From contig QANY01000052.1 of NCBI GenBank assembly GCA_003255025.1, forward strand, positions 662,490 through 726,489: 64,000 nt of DNA, in the 5' to 3' direction. The translations under genes were made by a program, and so were the position numbers. The first letter of the stretch is position 1. Every line of letters starts with the position of its first letter. This DNA comes from Datisca glomerata. Taxonomy: Eukaryota > Streptophyta > Magnoliopsida > Cucurbitales > Datiscaceae. The notes beneath the pieces are model-generated. The model was given only the letters and a program-made list of their open reading frames with translations. It was not told the DNA's origin and ran no database searches. Shown piece by piece: positions 56,760 through 64,000 of this stretch.

Positions 56760-58335
56760 CTAACTAGGTTGTCCCTATTCTTACCCTAAAAAATCCAAGA
56801 ATTCCTTCATTCCATATGTTATAAATAAAAGAGTTCAAAGAAAACGTCAAATTTAGAGACCTAACGTTCTTTCTTCTAGTTGTTTCGACTAACCACTCAA
56901 GTTGGTGATCGCGACTAGGAGCAATAAAAAGACAATTGATTGTTAGTTTCTAAATGATTCACATAGAGTAAAAATCAGGATCTTGATCTAGACCCAGAGA
57001 AGTAAGATTTTCTTTGGTGGTCAGTATGTTCTTACAAGTTAGCCAAGTAATGAAACTATATGGTAGAGATGTTACAAGGAAACAACACAAAAATCATACC
57101 GTGCATTTCTTTCCCCCTACTTGATAAATGTATTATAAGCATGAGCTATGTAGAAATTTCCATTAGGGGATGGAGTCAAAATCATTTTGTTAAGACTGAA
57201 GCAAATGGAGGAAGCATGTTGATGGAAGCAACTTTGATCTCTATCAGATTGGAAGTATTTGTTGTAGGCCAGGACCATTCCCCATTGTTGATGATCATAT
57301 TGACCCTAGTGTTTAGTTCCAACCAGTATCTAATGTAACACTTCTTAGAAACCTATTAAAAATGATACAAATGGGTTCATCTAGTCATTAATAACTTGAT
57401 TATTTTTAGATAATAAACAAGAAAGGGAGAGAGTGGAGTTAGATCAGAAGTCATTGATTCGGTTGGAGGAAGATTTGCAAGAGAGAGAAGCTGATGCGGA
57501 CTATCAGATAAAAAACAAGTAAGTGATCCATCCCCTATTTTAGCCTGGCATTTAGCAGTGGACCATTTTATGGCTTTGGGAACTTTATTTCAAACCTAAC
57601 AACAATCAATGATACTAGCTTCTTTTATCAGGTGAAGATGGCACCATTTTCTCCCAATAGACCCAGAATGATTGGTAATGAGGAACCATAGGTTTTTGGA
57701 AGTGGCAGTAGTGTTCGAAGTAGTAAGATATTTTAGTCCAAGTCCACTATTTTGCTTGGGGAGACACACCTCAGACCATCTAACCTTTGAGCAAGAATGT
57801 CTCATTGACTTCTTAGACCACAAATACTTCATCATGATGGCTTCAATATCTGTAAGTTTTTTTTATGGAGGATGAATAAATAAGCACAAAGCCTCTGATA
57901 GCTACGAGAACATATTGGATAAGTTGGAGCTTTTGAACGAAAGAAAGGTGTTTAGCTTCCCGAGACTCAATTTTTTTGGTGACCCTTTTAACTAGGATAA
58001 CACAATTATTCTTCCCAAGACTAGTAGAAAACAAAGGCATGCCAAAAATCTTATTGGTAGGATGCTAGGCAGAAATTTTAGTATCTTAATGCCCTGGCAT
58101 ACTTAGAAAATCCAGAGAGAAACACCTGGCTCTTAACTTGGAGGATGCCAAATAGAGCCTCCATGACGATGACAAACATATAAGGTGAAATATGGTCACC
58201 CCATCTCAACCCTCTAGCATCCTTGAAGTAGCCACACAACATATCATTGATGTTGATGGAAAAGGAGGGAGAAGCTGTACATGTTTTAATCAACTTGTAG
58301 AAGTGAGAAGGGATTCCAATCATTTCCTTACACAA
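56760..58335 (-). pseudogene. LINE-2 RT second half and C-terminal region
   Basis: 58335-58078 reads SPSFSININDMLCGYFKDAR then GLRWGDHISPYMFVIVMEAL, the RT motif before the catalytic FADD box. 58040-57843 reads MPLFSTSLGKNNCVILVKRV and LSFVQKLQLIQYVL, the thumb-side region. 57835-57596 reads SKVRWSEVCLPKQNSGLGLK, the segment before zf-RVT. Weaker zf-RVT-like sequence continues to about 56760. The FADD box itself falls in a broken stretch near 58050. Confidence 0.82.
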
Positions 58336-60690
58336 TATTTCCTTATTTCCCTTTTAATAGTTCCATATTTATATGTTTTAGTTAAGGAAAATAATTCCTG
58401 TAATAACAAAATTTTAGGCTAGAATATTTTTCCATAGTCGAAGATTCTTTTCTTGTATATCTTAGAATAGAAAGTTCTTTGTATCCATGGATGTAACATT
58501 TATTGAAAAAGAACCCTATTTCACATGACCTTGTCTTCAAGGGGATAATTTGATTAAAAATAAAGATGAGTTTGATATGTTACTCAACTATACTACCGTA
58601 CCCGAATATGAAATATTCAAGCTATTGTCTTGACAATCCCTACTCCTAAAATTAGTACAACCGTATTTGATCTTGTATAGGATATGATTGATGATGAACA
58701 TGTCCAAGAAAAGAATCTCTCCCTGCGACTTTAGGTGCATCTAAGGAAGAAGCGATCTGTCCAAGAACCTCAACAAGCTCCAGCGTTTGAACCTAGAACA
58801 AGTTATGGACACTACAATTCTATCAACTTTGATGATCTTGAGATTCTCATTGCCCTAATGAAAGGAAAAAGACAGTGTACCCATCATCCATCTCCAATTT
58901 TGTCTCCATTTATCGATTGTCCTCTCCTTACAAATCTACCATGACAAACTAGATTCAATTGAAATTCCAAAAATAGTCGAAGAGGCAGTAAGAAATTAGA
59001 ATTGCAATAAGGCAAGGATGGAAGAAATGAGTGCACTTGAAAAGAATATGACAATAGACGTTGTTAACCTCCTAAAAGAGAAGAAACATGTCGGATGTAG
59101 ATGGATTTTTACAATAAAATTTAAGGTAGATGGAACTCCTGAAAGATACAAAACTAGGTTATTAGCTAAAGGATATACTCCAAACATATGGTATAAATTA
59201 TCAAGAGACCTTTGCTCCAATTTCAAAGACGAACACTATTCACATTTTGTTATCCCTGGCTACTAACCTAAATTGGATAGTGTAACAGTTTGATGTTAAA
59301 AATGCTTTCTATATGGGAGCTCAAAAGAACAGTCTACATGGAGATGCCTCTAGGATGGAGCAAAACCCCCAAAGAAAATAAAGTGTGTAGACTTAAGAAG
59401 GTTTTATATCGTTTCAAACAATTATTGAGAGCATGGTTTGGAAGCTCTAACAGGCTATGATCCAAATGAAATATCACCAAAGTCAAGGGGACCACATACT
59501 TAAACAATATGCTTCAAGAAAGGTAACAACATTGATAGTCAATGTGGATGATATAATTATAACTAGAAATGATACAGGAGAAATGGGAAGGTTAAGAGAC
59601 CAACTTGCAAAAGAATTTTAGATTAAATATCGAGGGAAACTAAAATATTTCTTGGAATTGAAGTTTCCTACTCAAAGGACATAATTATGATCTCACAACA
59701 AAACTATATTTTAGACCTACTCAAAGAAACTGGAATGATAAGTTCAAACTAGATGAGACTCCCATTGAACTAAATCATATGATTGGTTTGACGAATGTAT
59801 ATGAGCTAGTGGAATGTGGTCGATACTAATGATTAGTGGGAAAGTTACTCTACTTGGCTCATTCAAGACTGGACATTGCCTATGATTTCAATGTTGCTCA
59901 CAAGTTTATGCATTCTTCTAAGGAAAGACATAAAGAGGCAGTGTTTAGAATACTAAGATATCTGAAGGGAACTGTTGGAAGAGGCATATTCTTAAAAAAA
60001 AGGAACGGGGAAAAATTGGAAGTGGAAGCTTATAGAGATGAGGATTGGGATGGTTCAATCATGGAGCAAAGGTCTATATTTGTATACGGTATGTTCCTAG
60101 GGGAAATCATGTTACTTGGAGAAATAAGAAACAATTAGTGGTTACCAAATCAAGTGCAGAAGCTGAATTTAGAGCTACAACACAAGGAATATTTGAACTT
60201 TTATTGATAAAGGTAATTCTAAGTGATCTTAAAATTAATTGGGAAAGATTAATGAGATGAGACCATAAGTCTGCCATTAACATCAACATGATCATGCAAA
60301 GCATGTTAAACTTGATCTTCGCTTCATGAAAGAGAAGCTAGATAGTGGACTAATTATTGCACTATATATTCAGACAGACGAGTAACTTGCTGATGTCCTA
60401 ATCAAAAGACTGTCTTGTCAAGCTATTTATGATGATAACTTGCAAACTAGGAATGGAAAACATATATTCACCAGTTTGAGAGGGAGTTTTGAAAAAAATA
60501 GCTGTTAATGGTGATTTATAAGTCGCTAGAATTTGATTTGTACATTGCTTATTTTCTTCTATAAAATTTCCTTATTTTCTTATTTAATATTTCCATGTTC
60601 AAGTATTTTAATCAAGTAAAATAATTTTGGTAATCCTAAAATTTTAGGCTAGAAGATCTTTTAATATTTATAGATCCATTCCTGATCTAT
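58336..60690 (+). mobile_element. Ty1/copia element C inserted in LINE-2, internally deleted
   Basis: Plus strand. LTR-like matching segments at 58337-58425 and 60565-60655 share ATTTCCTTATTT, AAAATAATT and AAAATTTTAGGCTAGAA. A polypurine tract GAGAGGGAG at 60478-60486 precedes the 3' LTR, which starts TGAAAAAAATAGCTG at 60490. The 5' LTR lacks its first roughly 75 bp. Gag, protease and most of integrase are missing; the interior starts around the end of integrase and continues through RT and RNase H. Confidence 0.82.
58700..60400 (+). pseudogene. Copia C reverse transcriptase and RNase H remnant
   Basis: 59018-59266 reads MEEMSALEKNMTIDVVNLL then KKHVGCRWIFTIKFKVDGTP and ERYKTRLLAKGYT, the start of copia RT. 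Near 59535-59560 VNVDDIIITRND replaces the usual YVDDxxxxG catalytic motif (Asn for Tyr). 59836-60138 reads GKLLYLAHSRLDIAYDFNVA and AVFRILRYLKGTVGRGIFLK, then YRDEDWDGSIMEQRS, the RNase H start. 60122-60190 continues NKKQLVVTKSSAEAEFRATT. Stops and frameshifts occur between blocks, for example after ERYKTRL... and at 59829. Confidence 0.88.
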
Positions 60691-60694
60691 TTTA

Positions 60695-61260
60695 CTAGTG
60701 TAAAATTTGTCGTTAATCGTAGTGGTGATATACAGAATTATACTCCAAAAAAACCATTTTCCACGCATGTTGTAATTCCTAAAAAGCTCTTGGGAAATGA
60801 AGATACTGCCACGAATTCACCTTCTAGGAACCAAGACCTTCTGGTTGTCACTGATCACATGGAGAAGTACGTCTTTCAATGTAGTAGCCAAAGTCTTGGA
60901 TATACATTTGTAAACCAAGTTGCAGCAGCACATTGGTCAACCTTAAAGATGGGGAATATAGTAGTATAGTTAACCTGAGAAAGAAAAATCCTAGTTTGAA
61001 ACAAGTCCATAATAGTACTATTCATATCATTGCGAACCACATCTAAAGACGTTTTGAAAAAGACAAAGGTAAAACCATTAGGACAATGAGCCTTTAAGTC
61101 ATTACAAGCAAGGATAGATTCATGAATCTCCTGGGAGTGAAATCCCTGGAAATAGGAGCGGGGTAATGAGATAAGAACTTCTTAGGAGAAATCTTCTGTA
61201 AAATTCTCCAGTCAATGGTATTATCATCCCTTTGACTCGAAGAAGGACAATTAGTTGTTT
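60695..61260 (-). pseudogene. LINE-2 reverse transcriptase, first half
   Basis: Minus-strand pieces read QEIHESILACNDLKA then CPNGFTFVFFKTSLDVV, matching the L1 RT beginning (EIxxAlxxxxxxKAPGPDGFTxxFFKxxW), with Pro-Gly-Pro-Asp changed to His-Cys-Pro-Asn. It continues KVLATTLKDVLLHVISDNQ, then VPRR-stop-IRGSIFISQEL. The KAYD motif expected next is missing at the copia junction. Confidence 0.75.
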
Positions 61261-61639
61261 ATATCTTATCTCTTAGAAATTACACTACCCTAGTCATCAA
61301 TCAACTAAACCAACCTTTCTCTAATATTGTTCATGTTGATGAGCATGTGAAAGTATACATTGTTGTTCCTTCAAATTGACCAATTGAGCTTTAGATTTTG
61401 GTCTAAGGAAGCTCTCCTTAGTTTGACTAGAAGATATGGATTGTTGGAATGTAGCATGCTCAACAGCTTGGTGTCCTAGGGGTTGGAGAAGAGGTATTCT
61501 TGAGCTTTTTCCAATATGTTTCTTACTTTTTTAAGAGCCCTAGCGGATATGTTAGAGAAGTGGGTTCTATTGAGAAATTTTATGGCTATTTTGGTAGCTT
61601 TGAGCTTCGTGAACAATCTATACATGGAGGAGCCATATA

Positions 61640-62345
61640 CTAGGATGGAACGCACTTCTTGTACACATGAGAGGAAATGATCACAATCAGCCTAAAAATC
61701 AAAGAATTTATTACTAACAGATGCTTTGTTGGATGTGACATTGATGTGCAAGATGGCATGACAGTGGTTTGAGATGCTAGGAGGTAGAAAATAAACATTT
61801 GAATGAGGAAATTAAGGCAACCAATGTTCATTGACCATAACTAAATTTTGTTCATGATGGTGCTATGGCATAAGTCCTCTATTTCAATGGTATTAATATA
61901 GGCGTTGAAGTCAGCCATGCCCTCATTGCAGGAGTTAGAATCTCCATTCTTCTTTGCTGGGTGCTTGAATACATTAAAGTCCCCAAAATAAGCACATGGA
62001 TATTGTTGAATAATAGGGGCAACATCAATACGGTGGTTCCAAAGACTCTTTCTATTCGAAGGGTTATTAGATGCATAAATGAGGGAAGCATAGAAGTAAT
62101 CCCTATTCTTTAAGAAGCTAACGTTATAGAATATAGCTCGGTCCCTTCGGTCAACAACATTTATTGAAAATGTAGAAGAGTTCCACGCTAATCAAATTCT
62201 ATCATTAATAGCATCTCCATAATTAGCAAAACAATTTCAATTATCAAAAGTTCTTCTACTAGTAGAGTTAAGCCTTTTCCTTTTAACATTAGTTTCAAGG
62301 ATAGCACAAATACTAATCTTATACTCATAAAAAAACTTTCTAAGC
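61640..62345 (-). pseudogene. LINE-2 endonuclease domain remnant
   Basis: Pieces on the minus strand read ISICAILETNVKRKRLN (with the catalytic Glu of the ETK-type motif), then AWNSSTFSINVVDRRDRAI, FYASLIYASNN, and PCAYFGDFNVFKHPAKKNGD, containing the GDFN catalytic motif near 61975. This is the apurinic-type endonuclease at the start of L1 ORF2. It is broken by frameshifts. Confidence 0.8.
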
Positions 62346-62349
62346 TCAA

Positions 62350-63900
62350 CATGACCTCTTGAGTTTGATTAGCGTGTGGAAGCCTGTTTGAATGGTGGAT
62401 CTTATTCTTCACTTGACCTCTTGAGTTAGAACAATCATGACCAAAGGCCTTACATTTACCACACCTCCTAGATAAACCTTGGTATTACACTTTGATGCTT
62501 AGGTTTTTATTACCCAGCAACTATACATGTATTGTCTTTGAGATTTTAGAATGAACGTCCAACTCAACATAAACTGGAGTAGTTAAGATCCTTATCCTAA
62601 TGTCACCAAATAGAAGGATACCTACAATGACTAATGTCCTACTTAATCGTACCCAATTTCACGGTTCAAGGGCAAGAAGCCAAATTTAATCCAAATAATG
62701 ATAGATTGTAGTGCATCTTTTGATAGTTGAATATTTTCATGTCATGCCTTCAACATGATAGGCCGACCCACAAAGTGATAAGGCCCTTATCCGAAATAGC
62801 ATCTCTCAGCTTCATAAAAGAAAATTTGAAAACAAAAAAAATTCGTGCAAAAATCTGTTGCAAACCTCTATCTCGCCAGACGAGGTGGGTAACTTGGTGA
62901 ATTTGAGAGAAGGGGGTCTCCTATCAATGAAATATCTTACTATTCATTCTTCTCATCCTTCCTTCTCTTTATTATTAACTATCTCTTCTGAAATTTCAAT
63001 TTAAGCCTCTTTTCCTCTCCTAATAGGTTCCACAAAGGAGAAGAAACATCATGCAAGGCTTTTTGTCCATGACTTTGTGAGCCCAAGAAAATCTAAGTAA
63101 TTTAGTGTGAGGAATGGGCAGATTGTTTCTTACTAATTTGAGATACAATTTGGACTAGCTTTATGAGCTCCTCTATTATATTCAGATCACTATTTACAAT
63201 GACAATTTCATTGTTCATCACCTCAAGTAAACTGGAGCAAATGTTATTGGCTGTAGTTAAAGGGGGTGAATGAGAATGAGAGTTACCATGATTAATTTCC
63301 ATTCCCTTGTCCTTACCAGCTTGGGAAAAGTGGAAGGGGACAAGGATATCTTCCTTAGGAAAAGTAAGAGCCACTATATCCAAAAGTGTGATATGTTAAT
63401 AGTGACATCATCACTTTCATCGTTCCTCTCCTCCCTCCAGCTACAACCCTCCATGGAAGGAGAAGTAGGTATGTTGTTAATGACCATTCTTGGAGCAAAC
63501 TTGTTACTCCACATCCTAGTAGCTTCTTGAACCAACATATATTTGCTTCCAAATACATTACGAAAAGAACATGGCGTTTGATCCTCATGCAGAGCTTTTA
63601 AAGTTTCATCAATCTCCTTTCTAGCTTTAGACAATTCATCAGAGATTTGAACCACATTGGATTCACGAGTTGGTGCATCCACACTTTCTCCTAATTCATC
63701 AGAGTTTATCAAGTTGTCACTACCGCTGTTTCATGACTTAGTTGAGTAAGAGCAAAAAACTTCTCCTTTTCCAACACTGATTAGAAACCAAACTTCTTGA
63801 TATTCCTTCTAAGCCTCAACCACCACCATTAAAGCTTCCATCCTCATCACCATGATCATCATTAGAGATTACCATTGAGATAGCTCCATCACAAGAAGGG
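62350..63900 (-). pseudogene. LINE-2 ORF1 (DUF4283 plus zinc knuckle) remnant
   Basis: The frame 63712-63374 holds a charged N-terminal segment (SDELSKARKEIDETLKALHE). Further on, minus-strand pieces between 62810 and 62480 read HFVGRPIMLKA, IIIWIKFGFLPLE, and TTPVYVELDVHSKISKTIHV, matching the DUF4283 RNA-binding domain pattern of plant L1 ORF1. Then comes GLSRRCGKCKAFGHDCSNS, a CCHC-type zinc knuckle, near 62470-62430. ORF1 coats the element RNA. Several frame changes separate the pieces. Confidence 0.8.
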
Positions 63901-63959
63901 AGAATAAAGTGAATAGTACACTAAAATGACCTATATAGTTACTAGAGAGAGAAGCTTTT

Positions 63960-64000
63960 ATATTATACATCAATATTATTTAAATACTTTCTTGATCTAA
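63960..64000. other. Window edge
   Basis: AT-rich sequence that may belong to the LINE-2 5' untranslated region or its flank; too short to judge. Confidence 0.3.

Larger units (their letters stand above)
56565..63960 (-). mobile_element. L1-type LINE-2, nearly full length but decayed and interrupted
   Basis: Minus-strand order from the right: ORF1 (about 63900-62350), ORF2 endonuclease (about 62350-61640), RT first half (about 61250-60695), a copia element (58336-60690), RT second half and C-terminal part (58335-56760). Frameshifts and stops are spread throughout. The 3' boundary near 56565 is approximate, with no poly-A seen; the 5' end lies at or just before the window edge. Confidence 0.85.

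Noticed and set aside
57060..57338. Plus-strand 92-codon open frame
   Set aside because: Antisense to LINE-2 ORF2, which is supported by RT-family motifs on the other strand.

Overview
This is a plant nuclear window (AT-rich, intron-bearing gene remnants, plant-type transposon termini) with no gene I can call intact. Nearly everything recognisable is a decayed mobile element, a host-gene fragment carried by one, or tandem repeat. Identification as an angiosperm rests on two captured plant gene pieces (a signal-peptide-peptidase-like protease with a PA domain and the thylakoid protein CURT1A), a piece of plant mitochondrial cox1, and plant-type CACTA, hAT, Helitron, Ty1/copia, Ty3/gypsy and L1 LINE signatures. 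I cannot name the species.

Layout. 0-2.1 kb: decayed retroelement or pararetrovirus-like coding remnant followed by an LTR/leader-like segment ending in a tRNA-Met primer-binding-like site. 2.4-4.2 kb: one Helitron fragment and two abutting non-autonomous Helitrons. 7.3-11.3 kb: a 28-bp minisatellite of about 1.3 kb, a decayed two-exon reading frame, then 93-bp and about 80-bp tandem arrays. 11.4-13.7 kb: minus-strand L1 LINE ORF2. 14.3-18.1 kb: a copia RT scrap and a 3.6-kb CACTA element carrying exons of an SPPL protease gene. 18.2-18.5 kb: a LINE ORF1 scrap. 21.1-29.6 kb: three CACTA right ends, gene-like leader sequence, and a CURT1A exon pair at 27.6-27.9 kb.

29.7-37.9 kb: copia element A with long LTRs; a minus-strand Helitron sits in its 5' LTR (the other LTR shows the empty site) and a 2-kb hAT element sits in its body. 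37.9-38.2 kb: a 263-bp CACTA-derived MITE. 38.3-40.4 kb: pyrimidine tract, then GAAGTCTTC-rich repeats interrupted by a cox1 NUMT. 40.4-42.6 kb: a minus-strand gypsy-type solo LTR. 43-44 kb: an unclassified degenerate repeat field. 44.9-52.8 kb: copia element B, related to A, with a nested 2.5-kb CACTA whose empty site is visible in A. 54.8-56.0 kb: a 1.25-kb hAT-type element with 8-bp target duplication. 56.6-63.9 kb: a second minus-strand L1 LINE (ORF1 plus ORF2) split by a copia element that has lost gag and most of integrase.

The genes do not act together as a system. What is informative is the nesting order, the two natural empty sites, and the host exons carried inside DNA transposons. 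I found no convincing new functional system; the most novel-looking items are the captured exons, the paired Helitrons and the unclassified repeat fields.
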